DNA from: Streptomyces sp. PH10-H1 | GTDB lineage: Bacteria > Actinomycetota > Actinomycetes > Streptomycetales > Streptomycetaceae | DNA: 64,000 nucleotides | Assembly (NCBI RefSeq): GCF_030063355.1 | Contig: NZ_JASISZ010000027.1 | Location: 1-64,000, forward strand | Direction of reading: 5' to 3' | Notes under the pieces: generated by a model | Told to the model about the DNA's origin: nothing | What the model saw: the letters and a program-made list of their open reading frames with translations, nothing else | The model's database searches: none | Position numbers and translations under genes: made by a program | Part shown: in pieces, positions 51,086 to 59,587 of the stretch | Layout: each line of letters opens with the position of its first letter | How positions within the stretch are numbered: the stretch's first letter is position 1

Positions 51086-51925
51086 ATGACTGATACGACA
51101 GCTGCTCCGAGGATCAGGAACCCGCTGGCCTCACACCGGCTCCTGGGCGAAATGCTCGCGGAGTTCACCGGCACCATGATGCTCATCCTGCTCGGCGTGG
51201 GGGTGGTCGCCCAGGTGGTCGCCGCCGGCGTGGGAGGCCACGACAGCATCGCGTGGGCGTGGGGCCTGGGTGTCACCTTCGGTGTGTACATCGCCGCGCG
51301 CACGTCGGGCGCTCATCTGAACCCGGCCGTGACCGTCGCGCTGGCCACGTACCGCGGCTTCCCCTGGCGCAAGGTGGCGCCCTACGCGGTGGCGCAGACG
51401 GCGGGCGCGTTCACCGCCGCCCTGCTGGTGCGCTGGAACTACACCGAAGTACTCGCCGCGAAGGACCCGGGACACACCATCAAGACGCAGGGAGTGTTCT
51501 CCACGCTGCCGGGAAACGGCACGTTTCCGGTCAGCGAGTGGGGCGCGCTCCGCGACCAGGTCATCGGCACGGCCATCCTGCTGCTCATCATCATGGCGTT
51601 GACCGACATCCTCAACACCGCGCCCAAGGCGAACCTGGGCGCTCTGCTGGTGGGTCTCAGCGTGGTGGGCATCGGCATGGCCTTCGGCACCGACGCGGGG
51701 TACGCGATCAATCCCGCCCGTGACTTCGGTCCGCGGCTGGCGAGCTTCATCACCGGCTACGGGGGCGCGTGGCGCGACCAGTACGGGGAGCTGTACTTCT
51801 GGGTGCCCATCGTCGGCCCGCTCGTCGGCGGTCTGATCGGCGCCACCCTCTACCGCTTCCTCATCAGCCCCTTCCTCCTGCCGGAGGAGCCGCCGCTGCC
51901 GGGCCGCGTCCTGGAGGACGACTAG
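51086..51925 (+). CDS. glpF: glycerol uptake facilitator (aquaglyceroporin)
   Basis: A 279-aa channel with six transmembrane helices. It has both half-helix motifs: HLNPAVTVA (near residue 75) and [10 protein letters not shown] (near 213). The Asp right after the second N-P-A-R is the mark of glycerol-conducting members. It lets glycerol diffuse across the cytoplasmic membrane for phosphorylation by GlpK. It starts 14 bp after glpD with AGAAGGGCTGG upstream and precedes glpK by 70 bp. Confidence 0.95.
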   Translation: MTDTTAAPRIRNPLASHRLLGEMLAEFTGTMMLILLGVGVVAQVVAAGVGGHDSIAWAWGLGVTFGVYIAARTSGAHLNPAVTVALATYRGFPWRKVAPYAVAQTAGAFTAALLVRWNYTEVLAAKDPGHTIKTQGVFSTLPGNGTFPVSEWGALRDQVIGTAILLLIIMALTDILNTAPKANLGALLVGLSVVGIGMAFGTDAGYAINPARDFGPRLASFITGYGGAWRDQYGELYFWVPIVGPLVGGLIGATLYRFLISPFLLPEEPPLPGRVLEDD

Positions 51926-51995
51926 CGGCGCGGGCTCACCGGCCGTCCGGCCCACCAGCCGACCATCAGCAGCGAACTCGAGTGGAGGAACCGAC

Positions 51996-53510
<1,515 letters not shown>

Positions 53511-53554
53511 CCACCGCGGTCACCCGGTCCGTCCATGACGGTCCGGCGGTCATG

Positions 53555-53959
53555 TCACGTGGCGCTCAGCGGAGTTCGGCGCGCGATGACCTTGCGATGG
53601 CTGATGCGCCAGCCCTGGTCGCCGCGCGAGATCGTGTCCTCGTAGGTCACGCTTCCGCTCGTGCCATCGGCCATGATGCCGATTCCCTTGGACCGCGCGC
53701 GTACGTGGCGGTCCGCGAGCTCGGAGAGAATGACGTTCGTGACGTGATGCCCGACAGGATTCAGCTCCCCCATCGCGAGCGCCGCGTCCCGGACCGCCGC
53801 CAGTCCCTCCAGCGACCCGTGCCCGAAGTCGCTCAGGTCATAGGTGATGTCGGCGGTGAACACCTCATGCATCCGGTCGAGCTCGCCGTCGTCGGTCAGG
53901 TGACCGTGGAGGGAGATCAGCTCGGTGATCGCCGCACGGTCCTCGCTGGTGAGTGTCAT
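53555..53959 (-). CDS. SnoaL-like (NTF2-fold) protein
   Basis: A 134-aa SnoaL-like protein. The helix-start motif is DRAAITELISLHGHLTDDGELDRMHEVFTADITYDLSDFG, and the sheet includes GHHVTNVILSELADRHVRARSKGIGIM and WRISHRKVIARR. The His/Asp pocket arrangement resembles polyketide cyclases, dehydratases and isomerases of this fold. No partner gene gives a pathway. It converges on glpK with a 44-bp gap. Confidence 0.88.
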   Translation of the reverse strand: MTLTSEDRAAITELISLHGHLTDDGELDRMHEVFTADITYDLSDFGHGSLEGLAAVRDAALAMGELNPVGHHVTNVILSELADRHVRARSKGIGIMADGTSGSVTYEDTISRGDQGWRISHRKVIARRTPLSAT

Positions 53960-54080
53960 CCGCTCATGCTGACATATCGGCCCGCCGGGACCACTCAGGC
54001 GTCCAGTACGGCGCCGGTGACCTGACCGTCGAGGCGGTCGACGGCGGCGTGTTCACAGACAGCCGGGGTCAGGGTCCGGT

Positions 54081-55313
54081 TCAGGGATCCAGGAAGTCGC
54101 CGGCGCCGCGCGGACTCGTGCCCCGCAGGCGTCGCTTGAACGCGTCGAGCCGCGGGAAGCGCTCGCGTTGTTCACGGGAGTGGCGGTCGAGTTCCTCCAC
54201 CAGGCGGACCGACCGCTTCTCCACGTCGAGTTCGTCCAGGATCCGGTCGATCTCCGCCAGCACCGCCCCGTGCAACTGCCATTGACGGGGGTGCTCCCGC
54301 ACCTTGTCCAGCAGCAGATGCGCCACCGTTTCGCGATGGAGGCCGCTCTGTTCCAGCGCCCGGGTCAGCGCGTCCTCCGCCTCCTGCGCGTTCGCACTGA
54401 CCTGAGTGGTGATCAGGACGGCGAAACTCTCGATGGCGAGCGCCACATCGCGCAGCAGTGCGTCGAGGGGCGCCGCCACATCGGCGGGGAACAGGGGCTC
54501 ATCGGTCCGGTGCTTCGCCAGATCCGTCAGCGTCCGCGACAGCACCCGCAGGACCACGGCGCAGATCTCCAGCGTGTCCAGACCCGTCCGCAGCACGACC
54601 CGGGAAAGCAGACCTTCCTGGACCCGGGGGTTCCACCGCAGGCTGTCCTCCGCCTGCCGGAGCGAGGCATCGACCTCCACGATGTCGTGGTCGAGACGGC
54701 GGGCCTCATGGAGCCGGGCGGCGGCGCGTTCGACCGGGATGTGCCCGGCCAGTTCGTCGCCGATGTCGCGGAACAGCCGGCCCATCCGGCCGGCCAGTCC
54801 CTCGATGGACTCCCCGGCCGACTGCACCCAGACCGGTGGGGCGAACAGAAGGTTGAACAGGAGGCCCACCACGGCGCCGATCAAGGTCTCCAGAACCCGG
54901 TCCCAGGCGGTGTCCGCCACCCGGCTGACCCCCAGGACGAGCATGGCGCTGATCGCGACCTCGGGCACGAATTCGTTCACGCGCACGAAGCGCCCGATGA
55001 CCAGCGAGGTGAGGATGGTCAGGCCCAGGCTCCACCAGGTCAGTCCCACCAGCGAGCTGAACGCGCTGGCGATGAGGACGCCTGCCACCACCGCGTTGAC
55101 CCGGCGGATTCCCGTCGTGAGCGTGGCGTACAAGGTGACCTGGACGACGAGGAGCGCGGTCAGCGGTGCGGTCAGGGGGGCCGGCTCGGGACTCAGCCAC
55201 AGCGCGACCACAAAGGCGATGACCGCCGCGGCGGTGGAACGCAGGGTCTGGGCCGCGACAGGTTCGGAGGACCTTCGGACGAGTTTGACGACGGGGTCAG
55301 GTACGACGGGCAT
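54081..55313 (-). CDS. FUSC-family (aromatic-acid-exporter-like) membrane protein
   Basis: A 410-aa protein. Six transmembrane segments lie in the first 160 residues (TAAAVIAFVVALWL, APLTALLVVQVTLYATLTTGIRRV, VVAGVLIASAFSSLVGL, ...). They include the family TTGIRRVNAVVAGV and AWDRVLETLIGAVVGLLFNLLF blocks. A long cytoplasmic helical domain follows (about 165-410). Relatives export aromatic acids (AaeB-like), but the substrate here is unknown. The ATG at 55313 has GGAAGGCGTGGGAG upstream; 55334 is an alternative. Confidence 0.9.
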   Translation of the reverse strand: MPVVPDPVVKLVRRSSEPVAAQTLRSTAAAVIAFVVALWLSPEPAPLTAPLTALLVVQVTLYATLTTGIRRVNAVVAGVLIASAFSSLVGLTWWSLGLTILTSLVIGRFVRVNEFVPEVAISAMLVLGVSRVADTAWDRVLETLIGAVVGLLFNLLFAPPVWVQSAGESIEGLAGRMGRLFRDIGDELAGHIPVERAAARLHEARRLDHDIVEVDASLRQAEDSLRWNPRVQEGLLSRVVLRTGLDTLEICAVVLRVLSRTLTDLAKHRTDEPLFPADVAAPLDALLRDVALAIESFAVLITTQVSANAQEAEDALTRALEQSGLHRETVAHLLLDKVREHPRQWQLHGAVLAEIDRILDELDVEKRSVRLVEELDRHSREQRERFPRLDAFKRRLRGTSPRGAGDFLDP

Positions 55314-55440
55314 CTCCCACGCCTTCCCGATCATGGAGCACTCAGGCATCGTGCCCGGAGCGGGAGGCCGACAGCAAGCTCCGGGGCGGACCGGCGGCGC
55401 CGCGTTCGCGCCGGTGCCGGTCCGCCCCGCGAGGGTTCGT

Positions 55441-55698
55441 TCAGCTGACCAGGTTGTTGCCGGCCCTCATCGCGTCCTGACCCGCCTTCACCGTGTCTTT
55501 GACGGATCCCACCTTCTTGTCCAGCTTGTCTCCGATGACGCCCTGCGCTGTCGACTTGGCCTGCTCACTGGCGCTCTGCGCGGTCACTGCCGTGCTGCTC
55601 AAGGTGCCTCCGAAGTCCAGCGCCCGGGCACCGGGAGCGGCGGCGGCAAGGAGCGCGGAGCTTGCCGCGGCGACGGTGAGGATTCGACGTACATTCAT
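55441..55698 (-). CDS. small secreted protein
   Basis: An 85-aa protein with a Sec signal peptide (MNVRRILTVAAASSALLAAAAPGARA, about 1-26) and a short helical mature part with a DKLDKKVGSVKDTVKAGQDAM stretch. There are no cysteines. Similar tiny secreted helical proteins are common in streptomycetes; the role is unknown. No clear ribosome site precedes the ATG at 55698. Confidence 0.65.
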   Translation of the reverse strand: MNVRRILTVAAASSALLAAAAPGARALDFGGTLSSTAVTAQSASEQAKSTAQGVIGDKLDKKVGSVKDTVKAGQDAMRAGNNLVS

Positions 55699-55767
55699 GA
55701 TCGATGTAACGCGCGGGAAGGCCAGAGGGCACGCAACGAAAACCACGCGTCAGCCGCTGATCACGTG

Positions 55768-56580
55768 TCAGCCGCTCGCGCGGCCGGCGGGCCTGGTTCC
55801 GATGACGACGGTGGCGTGCAGCTCATCGGAACCGGCCACCCGCGGGATCAGCCCGTCGCGGGTGACGATGTCCACGGCCCGTGACACCTGGCGCTCGCTC
55901 GTCTCGAACAGCAGGTGACCGCCCGGTGCCAGCCACGCCGGCGCTTCGGCGGTCACCCGCCGCAGGACGTCGAGCCCGTCCACGCCGCCGTCGAGCGCCA
56001 CCCGCGCTTCATGGATCCGGGCCTCCGGAGGCAGCAGTCCGATCTCTTCGGTGGGTACGTAGGGCACATTGGCCAGCAGGATGTCGACGCGGCCCCGCAG
56101 CGCGGCGGGCAGCGGTTCGTAGAGGTCACCTTCGTACACCTGGCCTCCGGCGGCGGCGACGTTGTGCCGGGCACAGTGCACGGCGGCGGGGTCGATGTCG
56201 GCGGCGTACAGCTCGGCCTGTTCCTGGGCCGCGACCAGCGCGGCGCCCAGCGCGCCCGAGCCGCAGCACAGGTCGACGACGACAGACCGTGGCCGGATGA
56301 GGGCGGCGGCCTGGTGGATGAGGAACTCGGTACGGCGGCGGGGTACGAAGACCGCGGGGTCGACGACGTAGCGCCGGCCGCAGAACTCCGCCCAGCCGAG
56401 GACGTGTTCGAGGGGCAGGCCGACGATGCGCCGTTCCACCATGGCGGCGAGGTCGGCGGGCGATTGTGCCGTGGAGATGAGCAACTCAGCCTCGTCCTCG
56501 GCGAATACACAGCCGGCGGCACGAAGCCTGGTGATGATGACGATGACGGAGAGCGGGAGAACTGACGGTGAAGCCGACAT
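55768..56580 (-). CDS. PrmC/HemK-related protein-glutamine methyltransferase-like protein
   Basis: A 270-aa SAM-dependent methyltransferase. The N-terminal helical domain has PLEHVLGWAEFCGRRYVVDPAVFVPRRRTEFL (family P-R-x-E/T-T/E-F-L). The SAM-binding block is VVVDLCCGSGALGAALV. The catalytic motif reads A-N-V-P-Y-V-P-T where PrmC has N-P-P-Y. This variant, with the unusual D-L-C-C-G, marks the 'PrmC-related, unknown target' subgroup, so release-factor methylation should not be assumed. The ATG at 56580 has GAAAGGCATCTC upstream. Confidence 0.88.
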   Translation of the reverse strand: MSASPSVLPLSVIVIITRLRAAGCVFAEDEAELLISTAQSPADLAAMVERRIVGLPLEHVLGWAEFCGRRYVVDPAVFVPRRRTEFLIHQAAALIRPRSVVVDLCCGSGALGAALVAAQEQAELYAADIDPAAVHCARHNVAAAGGQVYEGDLYEPLPAALRGRVDILLANVPYVPTEEIGLLPPEARIHEARVALDGGVDGLDVLRRVTAEAPAWLAPGGHLLFETSERQVSRAVDIVTRDGLIPRVAGSDELHATVVIGTRPAGRASG

Positions 56581-56849
56581 GAGATGCCTTTCGGGACGCC
56601 CATGGGCACTCCCGCGGTCAGCTATGCCTGAGGGACCGCACGGTCGTGAGAGGGGAGCACCCGACCTGATACAGCGGTAATGGGTCCCACCTCCTCGGTT
56701 GTTCACGCGTAACGACGGCAACACTGTACCTGGCCAGGGCCGCAGCGCAGGCACATCCGTCCGACCGTCATCCCGACCGTCGGCCCGCGCGCCGGCCCCG
56801 TCCGGATCTCGTCCCGGGCGGGGCACGCAGAATAATTCGCGACAAGCCC

Positions 56850-57000
56850 TCACCCGGTCCGCGACCTCACCTCACTCACCCATGTCCCCTACTCTCCACT
56901 CACCCTCGCCCTCCTCGGTATCCCCCTCCTGGCCGCATCCACCGCCTGGCTCACCGCCGGCCGCGAACCCCCCTCCATGACGCGGCGGCTCCTGGAATGA
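56850..57000 (+). pseudogene. C-terminal membrane remnant, permease-like
   Basis: The plus frame ending at the TGA at 56998-57000 reads VPYSPLTLALLGIPLLAASTAWLTAGREPPSMTRRLLE. This is one hydrophobic helix with a short basic tail, much like the very end of FtsX-type ABC permeases. No upstream body or start exists. The family assignment is tentative. The rest of 56581-57081 has no recognised gene. Confidence 0.45.
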
Positions 57001-57081
57001 CCCGCACGGACACGACCCGCGAACGGGCGCTTCACCCGCCTCACCTGGTGGGAAATGCCCGGCACCGGGTAGTCGACACTC

Positions 57082-57399
57082 ATGAGTAATTTCGTGGTTT
57101 CCCTGCCGGGCACCTTGAAGGCTCCGCTCACTCCTGACGTCCGGGGCAAAATCCTGGCGGCTCTCCAGGGCACCGACCCCCGGGAGGTCGCGGAGGGCGA
57201 GTCGGCCGCACTCGACCCACTGAGCGTGAACCTGGACACCTCCACCTTCATCCTGCGGCTGGAGGTGGAGGCCGAGAACAGCGCTTCAGCACGTGCGAAC
57301 GCGCTCGCCCTCGCCGAAGCGGCACTGCGCAGTGCCGGCCTGGACCCGGAGTCCGCGCCACTGGGCAACCCGGTGATCACGGCGATCGACGTCACCTGA
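57082..57399 (+). CDS. hypothetical protein
   Basis: A 105-aa acidic protein: MSNFVVSLPGTLKAPLTPDVRGKILAAL, a beta strand pair (SVNLDTSTFILRLEVEAENSASARA) and a C-terminal GNPVITAIDVT. It looks like a small alpha/beta fold. The frame is clean and codon use is normal. The family is not recognised. Confidence 0.65.
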   Translation: MSNFVVSLPGTLKAPLTPDVRGKILAALQGTDPREVAEGESAALDPLSVNLDTSTFILRLEVEAENSASARANALALAEAALRSAGLDPESAPLGNPVITAIDVT

Positions 57400-57658
57400 T
57401 CTCGGTGATCCGGCTCCGATCGCCGGCCCGGCCGACCGGAGCCGGGCCGGCGGTCAGAGCCGGCGCGACGGGGGAATTCGCTGGTGGAGCCGGAGCGCCC
57501 GCGCGCCCGTTCCAGCACCATGCACCGTGCACATCGACGACCTCGACCAGCCGCGTTCTGCCGCACTGCGGAAACGCCTGCCGGCCACGCTGGAGGTATC
57601 CGATCCGGACCGCCGGAACACCCGTCCCGCGCGGTGATCCGCTTGCCGCCTCCGGTAA

Positions 57659-57674
57659 ATTGGTCTACACCACG
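57659..57674 (+). promoter_or_regulatory. DasR-type operator (dre) upstream of nagB
   Basis: ATTGGTCTACACCACG matches the Streptomyces dre consensus ACTGGTCTAGACCACT at 13 of 16 positions, including the TGGTCTA/ACCA core. It lies 31 bp before the nagB start. DasR is a GntR-type repressor released by glucosamine-6-phosphate, the NagB substrate, so the site makes biological sense. Confidence 0.85.
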
Positions 57675-57704
57675 ATGTGCATGCCTCAGAACGGTGGAAT
57701 CAGC

Positions 57705-58487
57705 ATGGAAGTAGTGATCGTTCCGGACGCCGCAGCGGGCGGCGAACTCATCGCCTCCGCGATCGCCGGCCTGCTCACCCGCAAGCCCGACGCGCTGCTC
57801 GGCGTAGCCACCGGATCGACGCCGCTGCCGATCTACCAGGCGCTGGCCGCCCGGGTCCGCGCCGCCTCGCTCGACGCATCGCGGGCGCGCATCTGCCAGC
57901 TCGACGAGTACGTCGGTCTGCCCAAGGGCCATCCCGAGTCCTACCGTTCGGTGGTGCTGCGCGAGGTCGTCGAGCCGCTCGGGCTGACCGAGGCGTCGTT
58001 CATCGGCCCCGACGGGACCGCCGAGGACGTGGCTGCCGCCAGCGCCGACTACGACCGCGCGCTGGCCGAGGCCGGTGGAGTCGATCTGCAGATTCTCGGG
58101 ATCGGGACCGACGGGCACATCGGCTTCAACGAGCCCTGCTCCTCGCTCGCCTCGCGTACCCGTATCAAGACGCTGACCCAGCGGACCCGCGTGGACAACG
58201 CCCGGTTCTTCGACTCGCTGGACGAAGTGCCGCACCACGTCATCACCCAGGGCATCGGAACGATTCTGGAAGCGCGCCACCTGGTGCTGCTGGCCACCGG
58301 CGAGGCCAAGGCCGAAGCCGTGGCGCTCTCGGTCGAGGGCCCGCTTTCGGCGATGGTGCCGGCCTCGGCGCTGCAGCTGCACCCGCATGCCACCGTCGTC
58401 GTCGACGAGGCGGCCGCGTCCGGCCTCAAGCTCGCCGACTACTTCCGCGCCACCTACGCCGCGAAGCCCACCTGGCAGTTCCTCTAG
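57705..58487 (+). CDS. nagB: glucosamine-6-phosphate deaminase
   Basis: A 260-aa enzyme converting glucosamine-6-phosphate to fructose-6-phosphate and ammonia, the last step of chitin/N-acetylglucosamine use. It shows LLGVATGSTPLPIYQAL (phosphate loop), CQLDEYVGLPKGHPESYRS (catalytic D-E-Y-V), LGIGTDGHIGFNEPCSSLASRTRIKTL (general-base His and the N-E-P lid) and a normal length. The ATG at 57705 has GGTGGAATCAGC upstream. A DasR-like box precedes it and a hairpin follows. Confidence 0.97.
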   Translation: MEVVIVPDAAAGGELIASAIAGLLTRKPDALLGVATGSTPLPIYQALAARVRAASLDASRARICQLDEYVGLPKGHPESYRSVVLREVVEPLGLTEASFIGPDGTAEDVAAASADYDRALAEAGGVDLQILGIGTDGHIGFNEPCSSLASRTRIKTLTQRTRVDNARFFDSLDEVPHHVITQGIGTILEARHLVLLATGEAKAEAVALSVEGPLSAMVPASALQLHPHATVVVDEAAASGLKLADYFRATYAAKPTWQFL

Positions 58488-58529
58488 AACCCGCCCGCCC
58501 CTCCGTCCGGGCGAACGAGTCCCGACCAC

Positions 58530-58567
58530 AACGGCTGTCCCGGATCACCGGATCCAGGGCAGCCGTT
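58530..58567 (+). terminator. terminator of nagB
   Basis: AACGGCTGTCCCGGATC (58530-58546) pairs with GATCCAGGGCAGCCGTT (58551-58567) around ACCG: a 17-bp stem with two G-U-type mismatches, 43 bp after the stop. Confidence 0.75.
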
Positions 58568-58639
58568 CGTCGTCAGAGGGGATCCGCAGGACCCGTATCT
58601 GCTGGTCGTCGTAGGTTCTTCGACCCCGGCCCGGCAATT

Positions 58640-58804
58640 ACTGCTAAACAGGCACTGACCGCCGACGGCCTGCTGGAACGCCGCCGCCACCAGAGCAATC
58701 CCACCCGCCACGAGTACGACCTGACCGACCTGGGACGCTCCTTGCAGCCGGTGATCGTGGCGCCGGCCGCGTCCTTCCCCAACAGCCCCGAGGAAAGCCA
58801 GTGA
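58640..58804 (+). pseudogene. C-terminal remnant of an HxlR-type regulator
   Basis: The frame ending at the TGA at 58802-58804 reads ALTADGLLERRRHQSNPTRHEYDLTDLGRSLQPVI. This is the wing of HxlR winged-helix regulators (L-x-x-x-G-L-(V/L)-x-R...PxRxEYxLTxxGxxLxPV). The N-terminal half with the first helices is missing, and no ribosome site or start precedes it. It overlaps the tag start by 4 bp, perhaps still carrying the ribosome site for it. Confidence 0.65.
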
Positions 58805-59400
58805 GTCCAGTGAGTGCCGTACGTCCGGCGAAACCCGTCATCCGTTGCGCCTGGGCCGAAGGCTCCGACCTGATGGCCGCCTACCACGACACCGAATGGG
58901 GCACCGCGTCCCATGACGACGCCTATCTGTTCGAACTTCTGCTCCTCGAAGGCGCCCAGGCGGGTCTGTCCTGGTCCACCGTGCTGAGCAAGCGCGAGAA
59001 CTACCGCAGCGCCCTCGACGGCTTCGACTACGAGAAGATCGCCCTGTACGACCAGGCCACGCTCGACGGTCTGATGACCGACGCCGGCATCGTCCGCAAC
59101 CGCCTCAAGATCGCCTCGACGGTGAAGAACGCCAGCGCCTTCCGCACCGTGCGCGACGAGTTCGGCTCCTTCGACACCTATCTGTGGCAGTGGGTCGACG
59201 GCACACCCCTGGTCAACCGCCCCCGCCCGACAGATCCGCTGCCCGCCCGCACCGATCTCTCCGACCGGCTCAGCAAAGACCTGAAGAAGCGTGGTTTCAC
59301 CTTCGTCGGCACCACCATCACGTACGCCTACCTCCAGGCCGTCGGCGTCGTGAACGACCACACGACCGCGTGCACCGCGCAGGGAGCGTCTCCGGCCTGA
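58801..59400 (+). CDS. tag: DNA-3-methyladenine glycosylase I
   Basis: A 199-aa base-excision repair enzyme that removes 3-methyladenine from DNA. It has RCAWAEGSDLMAAYHDTEWG at the N-terminus (Cys and His zinc ligands), FELLLLEGAQAGLSWSTVLSKRENYRSALDGFD, and GFTFVGTTITYAYLQAVGVVNDH at the C-terminus (remaining ligands). The length is normal. The GTG at 58801 has GAGGAAAGCCA upstream; 58810 is also possible. Confidence 0.96.
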   Translation: MSPVSAVRPAKPVIRCAWAEGSDLMAAYHDTEWGTASHDDAYLFELLLLEGAQAGLSWSTVLSKRENYRSALDGFDYEKIALYDQATLDGLMTDAGIVRNRLKIASTVKNASAFRTVRDEFGSFDTYLWQWVDGTPLVNRPRPTDPLPARTDLSDRLSKDLKKRGFTFVGTTITYAYLQAVGVVNDHTTACTAQGASPA

Positions 59401-59587
59401 GGACGGCACCGGGAAGCAGGGAGTGCGCAGGAAGTATTCAGCCCCTCGCGGCTGCCTGAGGATCGTCTCGCACTGCGCGCTCGGCCGGTGAAGGAAGCCG
59501 CGCTCGAGGCGTAGCCGGGGCGCGCTTCCGCCGCCGCGGGGCGGCTCATCGCTCGCACCGTGGGCAGGCAAGGTAAACAATGGGTTC

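Noticed and set aside
54168..55884. Two long plus-strand frames over the FUSC gene
   Set aside because: No domain; the minus frame has clear transmembrane helices and family blocks.
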